64,000 nucleotides of DNA from Mycolicibacter virginiensis (GTDB lineage: Bacteria > Actinomycetota > Actinomycetes > Mycobacteriales > Mycobacteriaceae): the NCBI RefSeq assembly GCF_022374935.2, contig NZ_CP092430.2, positions 3,720,001 through 3,784,000 of the forward strand. Direction: 5' to 3'. The notes under the pieces were generated by a model that saw nothing but the letters and a program-made list of their open reading frames with translations, ran no database searches and was not told where the DNA came from. The position numbers and the translations under genes are program-made. Shown piece by piece: positions 23,341 through 31,863 of this stretch. How positions within the stretch are numbered: position 1 is the first letter of the stretch; each line of letters opens with the position of its first letter.

Positions 23341-23948
23341 GCCTGCGGCGCCAGGGTGGACAGCGCGTATTCGCTGATCGCGATGAGCGCATCGCGGGCC
23401 GACCGGGGGTCGCGCGCGTCGACGGCGATCACCGGGATGTGTTCGGCCAGCGCTAGCGCCTTGCGGACCGCGGCGACCGGATAGCGCGGCGCGCCGTCGA
23501 ACTCGTTGACCGCGATCAGGAACGGCAGATTGCGGTGTTCGAAGAAATCCACCGCGGCGAAGCTGTCCTGCAACCGGCGGCAGTCGACCAGGATGATCGC
23601 ACCGATCGCACCGCGCACCAGGTCGTCCCACATGAACCAGAACCGGCGCTGGCCCGGGGTACCGAACAGGTAGAGCACCAAGTCCTCGGCCAGCGTGATG
23701 CGGCCGAAGTCCATCGCCACCGTGGTGGTCCGCTTGTCGGGGGTGGCCTCCAGGCCGTCGACACCGGCCGAAGCATCAGTGACCAGCGCCTCGGTGCGCA
23801 ACGGCATGATCTCCGAGACCGTACCGACGAACGTGGTCTTGCCGACCCCGAATCCGCCGGCGATGACGATCTTCGTCGACGCCGAGTCTCGCGGAGCTGG
23901 CCTGTCCCAGGACCTGTCCGAGGGCCTATCCGAGCGCTCGTAGGCCAC
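23337..23948 (-). CDS. mfpB: Conservon GTP/ATP-binding protein (MfpB)
   Basis: 203 aa Ras-like small GTPase of the bacterial conservon type. Walker A is GGFGVGKTTF near residue 31, DFGRITL and the G3-like YLFGTPGQRRFWFM follow, and VNEFDGA is the N/TKxD-like motif. GTG 23948 overlaps the DUF742 gene by 23 bases. In mycobacteria MfpB cooperates with MfpA in gyrase protection. The N-terminal ~25 residues are charged and disordered. Confidence 0.9.
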   Translation of the reverse strand: MAYERSDRPSDRSWDRPAPRDSASTKIVIAGGFGVGKTTFVGTVSEIMPLRTEALVTDASAGVDGLEATPDKRTTTVAMDFGRITLAEDLVLYLFGTPGQRRFWFMWDDLVRGAIGAIILVDCRRLQDSFAAVDFFEHRNLPFLIAVNEFDGAPRYPVAAVRKALALAEHIPVIAVDARDPRSARDALIAISEYALSTLAPQA

Positions 23949-24357
23949 GAAGGGTCCTTCCTATCAGGTCTCGGCGTTCGTCCCGGGTGGATGCCTCGGT
24001 CAGTGTGGCACGTACTCGAAGGTATCCCGAGGTGACCAGATCACCCACCAGCACCCGCGCGACGCCCAGCGGCAGGTTCAGCCGGGCAGAGATCTCGGCG
24101 ACCGACGGCGCGCCCTGACACAGTTCGACGATCCGCCCGCGCGGATCGCTGACCGGCCACTGGTTGGGCTGGGCTGCCCGCAGGGTCTGCACCGGGGCCT
24201 CCAGGGGCAACGGCACGTCGGTGTGGGTCCGACCGGCGGTCAGCGTGTACGGGCGGACCAAGTTGGCCTCAGTTTCCAGGTTCTCCAGAGCCTCTGGGAC
24301 CACCGGGACCTGCGGCGCCTGCGGGCGCGACCAACGCTCGGGCATGTCCATCACCAT
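23926..24357 (-). CDS. DUF742 conservon protein
   Basis: 143 aa. Residues ~35-140 hold the DUF742 domain: VRPYTLTAGRTHT, then the helix-turn-helix-like SVAEISARLNLPLGVARVLV and DLVTSGYLRV. Orthologous to Rv3363c. Starts 11 bases after the roadblock gene's stop and overlaps the GTPase. Probably bridges the kinase/roadblock pair to the GTPase; molecular role not known. Three in-frame ATGs (24357, 24351, 24345) are possible starts; the first has GAGG at suitable spacing. Confidence 0.87.
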   Translation of the reverse strand: MVMDMPERWSRPQAPQVPVVPEALENLETEANLVRPYTLTAGRTHTDVPLPLEAPVQTLRAAQPNQWPVSDPRGRIVELCQGAPSVAEISARLNLPLGVARVLVGDLVTSGYLRVRATLTEASTRDERRDLIGRTLRGLRALG

Positions 24358-24368
24358 TCACCGGCACC

Positions 24369-24812
24369 TCACGAGTGGCCGCCCCGCGACGGCGCCGATC
24401 GGCGCGCCGATGAGACCACCGCTCCGACTCGTTCCACCAGAACCGCCATCTCGTACCCGATCTGGCCGATATCGCCGGACGTGCTCGCCAACGTCGCCAG
24501 GTGCGAGCCGTCTCCGACCCGCATCAGCAGCAGGTAGCCGTGCTCCATCTCCACCACCGACTGCAGTACCCGGCCGCCTTCGAACAACTGCGACGCCCCG
24601 GTCGCCAAGCTGGCCAATCCGGACGCCACCGCCGCCAGCTGGTCGGCCCGCTCGGTGGGCAGGTGCTCGCTGGCCGCCACCGTCAGACCGTCGACCGACA
24701 CCAGCACCGCATGCGACACCCCGGGCACCTCCCGGGCGAAATTGGAGACCAGCCAGTCCAACGAGCTCTCGGGGGTACGGCGCTGCGCGGTGGGATCGGT
24801 TGGGAAAGTCAT
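24369..24812 (-). CDS. Roadblock/LC7-domain protein of the conservon
   Basis: 147 aa, orthologue of Rv3364c. The roadblock fold covers most of the protein: [32 protein letters not shown], and [19 protein letters not shown]. Such proteins act as regulators of the adjacent small GTPase. The start ATG shares a base with the TAA stop of the sensor kinase gene (TAATG), indicating coupling. Confidence 0.9.
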   Translation of the reverse strand: MTFPTDPTAQRRTPESSLDWLVSNFAREVPGVSHAVLVSVDGLTVAASEHLPTERADQLAAVASGLASLATGASQLFEGGRVLQSVVEMEHGYLLLMRVGDGSHLATLASTSGDIGQIGYEMAVLVERVGAVVSSARRSAPSRGGHS

Positions 24813-27724
24813 TACTGGTTCTGTCCCTGGTCGGTGTCGAGGCTATTTTCTGGGCCCTTGTCTGGGCCTTGTTCCAAGCCGCCTTCTAGGCCGTTTTCCC
24901 GGGCGTGCGATCGCGCGGCGTGCACTCCACCGAAGTGACTGCTGATCGAACTGCGGATCGCCGCGGGATCCCGTTCCAGTGGCTCGTGGGCGGGCTGGGG
25001 CGGTACGCCGTTGGATGTTACCGGCTGTTCTGCGTCAGCCGGATCGTGCGCTACGGCATGGGGGTCTTCCCCGGCCGGCGTCGCTGCCGCAGCTGAGCCG
25101 GGCACCAGCCGGGCGCCGGGCTCGCGGACCGGCAGGCCGTGTTCGGTATGGGCGACCACCGGCACGTTTTCCGCTTCCGCGGCTACCGACCAACCGCGGT
25201 CCCAGACCGACTGCCAGTCCAGATCGGCGCGCAGGCTGGGCTCGTTGGGGTCGATGCCCACCGACTCCGAGAGCATCCGCTGATAGATCGAGTCGGACTC
25301 GGTCGCGGGCTCGGACTCGGGCTCGGGCTCGGGTTGAGGCTCCGGTGCAGCGGCGCCGACCCGGGCACGCGCCGCGAAATACCCCGACGTATCAGCGGGC
25401 GCAAACCTCTCGGCCGCCGGTTCGGGTGCCCGGTGCGGGTCCGGGGCCGGCGCTTCCGGCTGCCCGGCGCCCTGCTCCTCGGCTTCCCACCACGGTTGCG
25501 GCAGCTCGCGGCGTACTCGCTCGGGGGTGGTCGGTGGCTGCGCCGGTTGCGACGGTTGTTCGGAGGGCACGCCAGTGATGCCGCTGGATCCCGGGGTGCG
25601 TCGCGGCAGCAGTGAGACGACGGGACCGGGCTCGGCAGGCTCGGCGTCCTCGTAGGGCGCATACGTCTGGTAAGGCTCGGGCTGGTATTCGTATGGTTCG
25701 GGTTCGGGTTCATACCGCTGCGGTGCGGGCGGCGGCTGCTCGGCGGGTGCGAAGTAGGGCTGGGCGGGCGGCGCGAGTGCCGGCGACGACTCCTCGAAGG
25801 GCCGCACGGTCAGCAGGTGCGGCGGCAGATACACCTCGGCGGTGATACCACGAGATCCCTGAGAGGCCGGGAACAGCCGGACCTCGATCTCGTGGCGAGC
25901 GGCCAGTCGAGAGATCACGAACAGACCCATATGGCGGGCGTTCTCCGGACTGAACTCGCCACCGGCCGCCAGCCGCATGTTGGCCATCCGCAGGTCGGCG
26001 TCGGTCATCCCCAATCCGACGTCGACGACCTCGACCACTACCCCGCCGTCGTTCTCGAAACCGGCGACCACTCGCACCGGCTCCGTCGGCGCCGAATAGC
26101 GCAGCGCGTTGTCGATCAGTTCCGCGAGCAGGTGTATGCAGTCCGCGGCGGCGGCGCCGATCACGGTGGTGTCGGGCACCAGCACGGTCTGCACCCGGTC
26201 GTAGCCCTCCACCTCCGAGGCGGCCGCGCTGATCAGGGTCGCCAGCGGAACCGGACGTCCCCGCTCATGCGGCACCCGCGCACCGGCCAGCACCAGCAGG
26301 TTCGCGCCGTTGCGCCGCATCCGGGCGGCCAGGTGATCCAGCCGGAACAGGCTCTCGAGTCGGTCCGGGTCGTCCTCATTGCGCTCCAGCCGGTCGATGA
26401 GCGCCAACTGCTGGTCGACCAGCGACCGGTTGCGCCGCGACATCGTCTCGAACATCTCGTTGACCAGGCGCCGAAGCCGTGCCTCATCACCGGCGAGCAG
26501 CAGCGCCTGGGCGTGCAGCTCGTCGACGGCGTGGGCGACCTGCCCGACCTCCTCGGTGGTGTACACCGGCAGCGGGTCGGGGTCGCGGTCCGAACCGGGC
26601 GAACCGGCACGCAATCGGGCGATCTCCTGCTCGAGGTCGACGTGGGCGACCTGCAGTGCGCTGTCGCGCAGGGTCCGCAGTGGGCGCACCAACGAGCGCG
26701 CCACCAGCCACACCGCCAGCAGGGTGGCGGTGATCGCGGCCAGCACCAGCACGATGTCGCGAACGGCGGCGGCGCGCCGGTCCGCGGCTCGGTCTTCCAC
26801 CGCCGCCGTGACGGCCCCGGTGTTCTCGCTGATGAGCTGGGCGGCGATCTGGTCGGTGGTACGGATGGAGTCGCGCAGCACCGGGTTGTTGGGCAGCACC
26901 TGCTCCGGGTCAGACATGATCGACATCCGGGTCACCAGCTGCTGTTGCAACGATTTGGCGTCCGGGGAGTCCACCCCAAGCACCTCGCTCATCCCGAACA
27001 GCGTCGACGGCTCGGTACCGGCCAAGGTCATCATCGAGCTGCGCAGCTCCGGATCGGGAAGCTCGCCACCCCGATTCACCAGCAGTTCCTGCATCATCAT
27101 CTGGCCCCGCGCGCCGACGGCACGGCTCAAGCCCTCGGTCTGCGCCCGGATCCGCTCGCTGTCCACCCGCACCGACCCGTTGATGGCGTCCTCGGCGGTC
27201 AGCAGGATCGGCGCGTAGCCGGTGACCTCGTCGCGCAGGCCGACACCGGTGGTCGAGACCGAACTCAGCAACCCCTGGCCGCGTTCGATCAGCGACTCCA
27301 CCCCGGACCGCACATCGTTCGCCACATCGGTGTGCGACAGCCGAGACTGCAGCTCGTACTTGCGATTCTCGAAGTTCTTCCGGGCACCTTCGGCATCGCC
27401 GTCCGAGGAAGCGGCCACCAGCGCGTCGCCCAACGCCGACATGTAATTGGTGATCGCCGGAATCATCTCGGCGCGGTCGGCGACCAGCCGAAGCCGGTTG
27501 GCCTCGGTGAGCGCATTGGAGATACGCAGCCCGCCGAACAGCCCGGCCAGCGCCAGCGGCAGTAACGCGATCGCCAGCACCTTCCACCGCACCGGCCAGT
27601 TGCGCACCGACCATCGCGACGGACGTTTGACCGCTGCGGACTCCGGCTTGTGGCCGTCCTCGGCTGGTTCGGCTGACTCCTCAAAGACCTGGCCCACCTC
27701 TTCCGGGTGGTCAAAGAGCGTCAC
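24812..27724 (-). CDS. NIT-domain sensor histidine kinase of the conservon
   Basis: 970 aa membrane protein, Rv3365c-like. TM1 ~49-66, extracellular nitrate/nitrite-sensor-like (NIT) region ~70-320, TM2 ~322-340, HAMP, a helical segment with [14 protein letters not shown] near residue 460, and an HATPase with [12 protein letters not shown] and [12 protein letters not shown]. The last ~300 residues are Pro/Glu-rich and of low complexity (for example [17 protein letters not shown]). The phosphorylatable His is not obvious, as usual for conservon kinases. Start GTG 27724 overlaps the stop of a 20-residue leader ORF; no independent ribosome site is visible because a perfect hairpin occupies 27725-27749. 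Confidence 0.88.
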   Translation of the reverse strand: MTLFDHPEEVGQVFEESAEPAEDGHKPESAAVKRPSRWSVRNWPVRWKVLAIALLPLALAGLFGGLRISNALTEANRLRLVADRAEMIPAITNYMSALGDALVAASSDGDAEGARKNFENRKYELQSRLSHTDVANDVRSGVESLIERGQGLLSSVSTTGVGLRDEVTGYAPILLTAEDAINGSVRVDSERIRAQTEGLSRAVGARGQMMMQELLVNRGGELPDPELRSSMMTLAGTEPSTLFGMSEVLGVDSPDAKSLQQQLVTRMSIMSDPEQVLPNNPVLRDSIRTTDQIAAQLISENTGAVTAAVEDRAADRRAAAVRDIVLVLAAITATLLAVWLVARSLVRPLRTLRDSALQVAHVDLEQEIARLRAGSPGSDRDPDPLPVYTTEEVGQVAHAVDELHAQALLLAGDEARLRRLVNEMFETMSRRNRSLVDQQLALIDRLERNEDDPDRLESLFRLDHLAARMRRNGANLLVLAGARVPHERGRPVPLATLISAAASEVEGYDRVQTVLVPDTTVIGAAAADCIHLLAELIDNALRYSAPTEPVRVVAGFENDGGVVVEVVDVGLGMTDADLRMANMRLAAGGEFSPENARHMGLFVISRLAARHEIEVRLFPASQGSRGITAEVYLPPHLLTVRPFEESSPALAPPAQPYFAPAEQPPPAPQRYEPEPEPYEYQPEPYQTYAPYEDAEPAEPGPVVSLLPRRTPGSSGITGVPSEQPSQPAQPPTTPERVRRELPQPWWEAEEQGAGQPEAPAPDPHRAPEPAAERFAPADTSGYFAARARVGAAAPEPQPEPEPESEPATESDSIYQRMLSESVGIDPNEPSLRADLDWQSVWDRGWSVAAEAENVPVVAHTEHGLPVREPGARLVPGSAAAATPAGEDPHAVAHDPADAEQPVTSNGVPPQPAHEPLERDPAAIRSSISSHFGGVHAARSHARENGLEGGLEQGPDKGPENSLDTDQGQNQ

Positions 27725-27783
27725 CGGTCGGCGGCCGATTCGCCGACCGCTCGGCTGAAATTCACCGTCTGCGCCTCATTCAT
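27721..27783 (-). CDS. 20-residue leader ORF coupled to the conservon kinase
   Basis: ATG 27783 is preceded by GGAGAG 4 bases upstream and encodes [20 protein letters not shown]. Its TGA overlaps the kinase GTG (GTGA). The kinase's own ribosome site region lies in a perfect 9-bp inverted repeat inside this ORF, so translating the leader may open the kinase start. Coding status is inferred from the start signal and overlap; the peptide matches nothing recognised. Confidence 0.5.
   Translation of the reverse strand: MNEAQTVNFSRAVGESAADR
27725..27749 (-). repeat. Perfect 9-bp inverted repeat at the kinase start
   Basis: CGGTCGGCG and CGCCGACCG flank a 7-base loop. In the mRNA the hairpin abuts the GTG start and covers where a Shine-Dalgarno would be, which suggests translational control or coupling. 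Confidence 0.7.
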
Positions 27784-28151
27784 CGGACTCTCCGGGACAT
27801 CGCACCCGCACAGCGGATCGCGGTGTGTTTCACGGCATAGCAATTCGACGAGTATGCCAGTCGACCGAAGGCCTGACCAGAATTTTTACTGAACAGAACA
27901 CTTTCCGAGACCTTCGCGTGTCTTGGCGTACTTCGGTCGAGCAAACAGACCGACGCGCCATGTTCGACTCCCTGGAGACGGATCCAGCGCTCTTGGGCAT
28001 CCCGCTGGGGTACCCCTAGACACACGGCGACGCGGGCTGACTTCACATCAGCCAGACAGTCAAATAAACAGTGCAGGCACTAGCCCCTGCCAACCGGGAG
28101 CTGGTGCCTGCGGGAAGAAAAGGACGCACTATAACGACAGGCGGTAGCCCG
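27784..28151. other. Non-coding stretch between the conservon and a DUF732 gene
   Basis: About 370 bases, more AT-rich than its surroundings. It holds the likely promoter region of the conservon (reading left) and the terminator of the DUF732 gene. No convincing gene seen. Confidence 0.5.
28073..28111 (-). terminator. Intrinsic-like terminator of the DUF732 gene
   Basis: GCAGGCACTAGC at 28073-28084 pairs with GCTGGTGCCTGC at 28100-28111 with one mismatch. On the minus strand the stem is followed by ACTGTTTATTTG. It lies 41 bases past the DUF732 stop. Confidence 0.65.
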
Positions 28152-28478
28152 TCAGCACAAATGCTCCTGCGCAGCTGTTATGAAAATCCGATAATTATCC
28201 TGAGCGGGCGGGATAGTAGTTGCGACCATCTGGTCTGGCGTCAATCCCAGCTGCAGCTGATTACACACGTCGCGACCGCCCGCGATTGCCACATCCGGAC
28301 GCACGATGAGCCCCGGCGCCACCGGATGCCCAGCGAAACTCGTAGCCGACCAACTATTTTCGCGCAACGCGTCAACGAAGGTCTGCTCATCGGCGTGAGC
28401 TGGGGGCGCGGTCAAAACTCCCACCGAGAGTCCCATCGCGACAATGGGAGCAACTACCCCCGCCTTACCAAAAAGCAT
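28152..28478 (-). CDS. Small secreted DUF732 protein
   Basis: 108 aa with a signal peptide (MLFGKAGVVAPIVAMGLSVG to PPAHA near residue 29) followed by a DUF732 core with two Cys (GRDVCNQL and the C-terminal EHLC). ATG 28478 is preceded by AGGGAA. Its base composition is lower in GC than the neighbours. It stands alone between the conservon and trmL. Function unknown; one of three DUF732 genes in the window. Confidence 0.85.
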   Translation of the reverse strand: MLFGKAGVVAPIVAMGLSVGVLTAPPAHADEQTFVDALRENSWSATSFAGHPVAPGLIVRPDVAIAGGRDVCNQLQLGLTPDQMVATTIPPAQDNYRIFITAAQEHLC

Positions 28479-28751
28479 TTCGATTCCCTATTCTTTTTGT
28501 GGTTGGTACGGATAGGGGTGCGAGATTACCGCGCCCGGACAAGGTTCGCGATTCGTCCGAGAATTCATCCCGGAGCGAAAGCCTAAGCTCAGTTACCAAC
28601 GGCCATTGCTTGGTTTTGTTGACATTCGCGGGCCCCAGCCCGGCATTCCGCACACGGACTTCTCTGCCGACTTCGCCGAGCATCGCCTGCCTGATACGCG
28701 GCGACCGGAGACCGGTCGCTTTTTAGCCTGCCGCCATACGAGGATGCTGTT

Positions 28752-29216
28752 GTGTTCAAAGTGATGTTCTATTCGCCCCGCATCCCGCCCAACACCGGCA
28801 ATGCGATTCGAATGGTGGCGGCAACCGGCGCGGAGCTTCACCTGGTGGAACCCATGGGCTTCGACCTGTCCGAGCCCAAGCTGCGGCGGGCCGGCTTGGA
28901 CTATCACGACCTGGCCTGGGTGCGCGTGCACTCGTCGCTGCCGGCGGCCTGGGAGGCGCTGGGCGAGGCCCGGGTGTTCGCGTTCACCGCCAGCGCCCAC
29001 ACCCCCTTCACCGACGTGAGCTATGAGCCCGGCGACGTGCTGATGTTCGGCCCCGAGCCCACCGGCCTGGACGAGGCGACGCTGGCCGACCCGCACATCA
29101 CCGCGAGAGTGCGTATCCCGATGCTGGCCGGGCGGCGCTCACTGAACCTGTCCAATGCCGCCGCCGTCGCGGTCTACGAGGCGTGGCGCCAGCACGGGTT
29201 CGCCGACGGGGTGTAG
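28752..29216 (+). CDS. trmL: tRNA (cytidine(34)-2'-O)-methyltransferase, SPOUT family
   Basis: Methylates the 2'-O of the wobble nucleotide of some tRNA-Leu; 154 aa. SPOUT/SpoU motifs: YSPRIPPNTGNAIRMVAATG near residue 5, FGPEPTGLDEATL near 98, and IPMLAGRRSLNLSNAAAVAV (knot) near 122. GTG 28752 aligns with homologues (VFKVMFYSPRIPPN). Same place as Rv3366, between the conservon and the nitroreductase region. Confidence 0.92.
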   Translation: MFKVMFYSPRIPPNTGNAIRMVAATGAELHLVEPMGFDLSEPKLRRAGLDYHDLAWVRVHSSLPAAWEALGEARVFAFTASAHTPFTDVSYEPGDVLMFGPEPTGLDEATLADPHITARVRIPMLAGRRSLNLSNAAAVAVYEAWRQHGFADGV

Positions 29217-29290
29217 CCCCTTCAGCCCCCGCCAGGGAGCGGAACCTTTCCTCCAGCGGCCCAGGCCAACCGGTCCGCGAGCCGAAGCAC

Positions 29291-29320
29291 TTGTCACCAC
29301 TCGGCGGGACCATGTACGGT
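29291..29320 (+). promoter_or_regulatory. Putative promoter of the DUF1326 copper module
   Basis: TTGTCA at 29291-29296 and TACGGT at 29315-29320 are spaced 18 bases, giving a start near 29327, inside the operator palindrome. Such placement would allow a bound repressor to block transcription. Confidence 0.45.
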
Positions 29321-29324
29321 CCTG

Positions 29325-29353
29325 CATATACCCCTACCCCCTAGGGGTATATG
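29325..29353 (+). promoter_or_regulatory. CsoR/RicR-type copper operator
   Basis: Perfect 11-base arms CATATACCCCT and AGGGGTATATG are separated by 7 bases. Inside lies TACCCCCTAGGGGTA at 29335-29349, which fits the TACCC-N5-GGGTA pattern bound by CsoR-family copper sensors such as mycobacterial RicR. There are two direct TACCCC half-sites (29329 and 29335) facing one GGGGTA, so two registers are possible. It lies just before GAGGAGG, the ribosome site of the next gene. Confidence 0.75.
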
Positions 29354-29367
29354 ACGAGGAGGATCTC

Positions 29368-30084
29368 ATGAGGACACCGACGGCCGTGGATTGGCACTTG
29401 CGAGGCGAGTGGTTTGACGTGTGCAGCTGCAAGCTGCCCTGCCCGTGCAGCTTCGCCCAGGAGCCCACCCACGGAGACTGTCTGTTCACCCTGGTTTGGC
29501 AGATTCACGAGGGGCACTACGGCGACATCGAACTCGCCGACCTGGGCGTGATCGCCCTCGGTGAGTTCGAGGGCAACATGTGGATCGACGATCCCAGCGC
29601 CACGATGAAATTGATGTTCTACATCGACGCCAAGGCAGACACCGACCAGCGCTATGCCCTCGAGCGCATCTTTACCGGGAAAGAAGGCGGTTGGCCGGGC
29701 GAATTCGGCAGCCTGATCGGCACATTGGACAGGATCGAGTACGCACCGATCACCTTCGAGGCCGCCGACGATCTGGCGTACTGGCGCGCGGAGATACCGG
29801 GCAAGGTCGACCTACGCGTCGAGGCACTCACAGGCCCGACGTCGGATCCGGGCCGGCGGGTCACCACCGCCAACGCCCCGGGCGCAGAGGTCGGCCCGGG
29901 CCAGGTCGCGACGTGGGGCGTGGTCAAACGCGACCAGGCACGGGGATTCGACTTCTCTCACGAATACCGCGGCGGCTCAAGCAAACACTTCCCGTTCGAC
30001 TGGCAACCGCACACGGATGACCCCGGCGCCCAGCAAACCAATTCCGGCGCTGAGAGCCATTCAGGCTGCCAGTGCAACGCCTAA
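29368..30084 (+). CDS. Cys-rich DUF1326 protein, first gene of copper-operator module
   Basis: 238 aa from ATG 29368 after GAGGAGG at 29356-29362. The N-terminus WHLRGEWFDVCSCKLPCPCS carries Cys19, Cys21, Cys25 and Cys27, with Cys38 (GDCLF) nearby and Cys234/Cys236 in the C-terminal GCQCNA; this pattern suggests metal binding. The remaining DUF1326 body (GNMWIDDPSATMKLMFYIDA, GFDFSHEYRGGSSKHF) has no known catalytic motif. No signal peptide, so cytosolic. The upstream CsoR-type palindrome and the Met/His-rich neighbour point to copper; function is inferred. Confidence 0.83.
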   Translation: MRTPTAVDWHLRGEWFDVCSCKLPCPCSFAQEPTHGDCLFTLVWQIHEGHYGDIELADLGVIALGEFEGNMWIDDPSATMKLMFYIDAKADTDQRYALERIFTGKEGGWPGEFGSLIGTLDRIEYAPITFEAADDLAYWRAEIPGKVDLRVEALTGPTSDPGRRVTTANAPGAEVGPGQVATWGVVKRDQARGFDFSHEYRGGSSKHFPFDWQPHTDDPGAQQTNSGAESHSGCQCNA

Positions 30085-30143
30085 GCCCACTGTCAGATCG
30101 ACTGTAGAAGAAGCGATCCCACCACCACCGAAAGGAACACACG

Positions 30144-30494
30144 ATGGCAACCTTCCGCAAACTCCGTACCAAGTTCGGCGAGCACAAGCGCCGAGTCGCC
30201 GGCACCCTGGCCTTCGCCGGCCTCGCAGTGGCAGTCTTCGTCGCCGGAGCCTGGGCGGGATCCTCCGGGGCACTCACGTTGGGCACGACTCCGGCCGTGG
30301 CGTCCCACGCAATGCATTCGCCCGCGCCCCACGGCCATGATTCCGATGACTCGCCGATGCCCGCCCGCGAAATGGGACCGAACATGAAGAAGCACGGCGA
30401 AATGCCCCCCGGCGAAATGGGACCGGACAAGAAGCCCATGAAGCCGGGCATGCCCATGCACAAATCGGACAAAAAGTGCTGCGACAAAGCGTGA
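30144..30494 (+). CDS. Membrane-anchored Met/His-rich peptide, probable copper binder
   Basis: 116 aa. Basic N-terminus (FRKLRTKFGEHKRR), one hydrophobic segment at ~19-39 (AGTLAFAGLAVAVFVAGAWAG, i.e. signal or anchor), then a 63-residue outward tail with 9 Met, 6 His and 2 Cys. Repeats such as REMGPNM, GEMPPGEMGPDKKPM and KPGMPMH alternate Met and His in the manner of Cu(I) chelators, ending KCCDKA. ATG 30144 follows AAAGGA. Middle gene of the module, 59 bases after the DUF1326 gene. No recognised family; function inferred from composition and context. Confidence 0.8.
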   Translation: MATFRKLRTKFGEHKRRVAGTLAFAGLAVAVFVAGAWAGSSGALTLGTTPAVASHAMHSPAPHGHDSDDSPMPAREMGPNMKKHGEMPPGEMGPDKKPMKPGMPMHKSDKKCCDKA

Positions 30495-30518
30495 TTCGCG
30501 ACCGGACAGGGAGTCTCC

Positions 30519-31001
30519 ATGCTTGACACCATCGATGGCCTGCCGGCGCATCCGCTGCTCGCACACCTGGTAGCGGTCTTGGTGCCCACGACTGCCCTGC
30601 TGGCCGTGGTTGTCGTGCTCTGGCCCGCCGCACGCCGCCGTGTCAGTGGCGCCGCGTCGTTCGTGGCGGTGGGCACGCTGGTGGCGATCCCGCTGACCAC
30701 AGCGGCCGGCAGTTGGCTCCAACAACGGGTGATGGGAGGTGAGATCCTCCATCGTCACGCCGCATTGGGCGCTCAGCTCGTCCTGTGGTCCGCGCTGCTT
30801 GCCATCGCCATGATCATCTGGTGGGCGCTGCATACCCCGCTGTTTGCCGACGAGGTGGGAGCGCTGCCACCGGCGATCCGTCGCATCGGCATGACCGCTA
30901 CCGGGGCAGGCACCCTGATATTCGCGGCTGTGTCGACCTGGCTGGTCATCCGCATCGGCCACACCGGCGCCCAGTCGCTGTGGGGCGGAATGGACTGCTG
31001 A
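30519..31001 (+). CDS. DUF2231 integral membrane protein
   Basis: 160 aa with four hydrophobic segments: LVAVLVPTTALLAVVVVLWP, AVGTLVAIPLTTAAGSWL, ALGAQLVLWSALLAIAMIIW and MTATGAGTLIFAAVSTWLVI. The family hallmark GLPAHPLLAHL opens the protein, and conserved His residues near membranes (HP, HL, HRHAALG) could bind heme or metal. ATG 30519 is preceded by GGGAG, 24 bases after the Met-rich gene's stop. Third gene of the copper-operator module; may partner the anchored peptide in the membrane. Confidence 0.82.
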   Translation: MLDTIDGLPAHPLLAHLVAVLVPTTALLAVVVVLWPAARRRVSGAASFVAVGTLVAIPLTTAAGSWLQQRVMGGEILHRHAALGAQLVLWSALLAIAMIIWWALHTPLFADEVGALPPAIRRIGMTATGAGTLIFAAVSTWLVIRIGHTGAQSLWGGMDC

Positions 31002-31021
31002 CCATAGCCGCTGAGTTCACC

Positions 31022-31057
31022 TGGCCCGGACCATGGTCCGCTGACCGGTCCGGGCCA
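31022..31057. terminator. Bidirectional hairpin between convergent genes
   Basis: TGGCCCGGACC at 31022-31032 pairs perfectly with GGTCCGGGCCA at 31047-31057. It lies between the convergent stops of the DUF2231 and nitroreductase genes and is the likely shared terminator. Confidence 0.7.
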
Positions 31058-31081
31058 AGTGGATTCACGCCGCGCTTGCGA

Positions 31082-31729
31082 TCACCAAGTGTCGAAGTGC
31101 GCGACCTGCTCGGCCGGCAGCCGCTTGGCCGGCTTGAAGTCGGTGCCCTTGGTGTAGGCGATCGGAAACAGCCCGCCCTGGCTGTACTCGTCATACGGGA
31201 TGCCGAGCACCTCGGCGGCCTGCTGCTCACCGTCGCCCAGCAGGTGCAGTGTCGTCCAGCAGGAACCCAGCCCGCGGTTGCGCAACGCCAGACAGTAACT
31301 CCACGCAGCCGGGAACAGTGACGCCCAAAAGGATGCGCCGAACCCCAGCGACGCCGTCTCGGGCTTGCCTTCCAGGCACGGGATCATCAGCACCGGGACG
31401 TCCTGCAGGTTCTCGGCGAGGTATCGGGCTGAGCCGCTGACGAACTCCATCCGCTCACTGCGCACGTCGCCCTCGCCGTAGTCCGGCCGCATCCGGTTCA
31501 GATATGGCATGGCGTTCGCGCGGTAGATATCGGCGAGCGCCTGCTTCTTGACCGGGTCGGTGACGAACATCCATTGCCAGCCCTGAGCATTGGAACCGGT
31601 GGGTGCCTGCAGGGCGATCTCAAGACACTCCATCAGCACCTCGCGGGGAACCGGCTTGTCGAGATCGAGGCGTTTGCGGACCGATCGCGTGGTGGTCAGG
31701 ACTTCGTCGGCGGACAAGTTGAGGTTCAT
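31082..31729 (-). CDS. Nitroreductase-family protein (Rv3368c-like)
   Basis: 215 aa FMN-dependent NAD(P)H oxidoreductase. RSVRKRLDLDKPVPREVLME, LQAPTGSNAQGWQWMFV, LGSCWTTLHLLGDGEQQAAE and GIPYDEYSQGGLFPIAYT match Rv3368c throughout. Substrate unknown. ATG 31729 has no clear ribosome site; the region upstream is the two-copy repeat at 31741. It follows dnaE2 on the same strand after 134 bases. Confidence 0.9.
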   Translation of the reverse strand: MNLNLSADEVLTTTRSVRKRLDLDKPVPREVLMECLEIALQAPTGSNAQGWQWMFVTDPVKKQALADIYRANAMPYLNRMRPDYGEGDVRSERMEFVSGSARYLAENLQDVPVLMIPCLEGKPETASLGFGASFWASLFPAAWSYCLALRNRGLGSCWTTLHLLGDGEQQAAEVLGIPYDEYSQGGLFPIAYTKGTDFKPAKRLPAEQVAHFDTW

Positions 31730-31740
31730 GGGTGGAGGTT

Positions 31741-31863
31741 ACCGCCGGGCTTGCTGCGGCGGTCCAGCTTCGGCTCTCCGGCGTCGAACCTCGCTGACCG
31801 CCGGGCTTGCTGCGGCGGTCCAGCTTCGGCTCTCCTGCGTCGAACCTCGCTGACCGCCGGGCA
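31741..31863 (-). repeat. Tandem 56-bp repeat, two copies plus a fragment
   Basis: Units at 31741-31796 and 31797-31852 differ at one base; an 11-base fragment follows to 31863. The unit core on the minus strand (CAGCGAGGTTCGACGC then AGGAGAGCCGAAGCTGG) is the same element as the 57-bp repeats inside iunH at 45750, 14 kb away. It fills the space between the dnaE2 stop and the nitroreductase start, like a MIRU-type interspersed repeat. Confidence 0.9.

Noticed and set aside
25817..27565. 582-codon open frame antisense to the conservon kinase
   Set aside because: High-GC shadow of a well-supported gene; no start signal or recognisable domain.
28593..29096. Minus-strand frame opposite trmL
   Set aside because: trmL has full SPOUT motifs on the other strand and this translation matches nothing.
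31741..31863. Insertion sequence remnant
   Set aside because: No transposase fragment, terminal inverted repeats or target duplication; it is a short tandem repeat.
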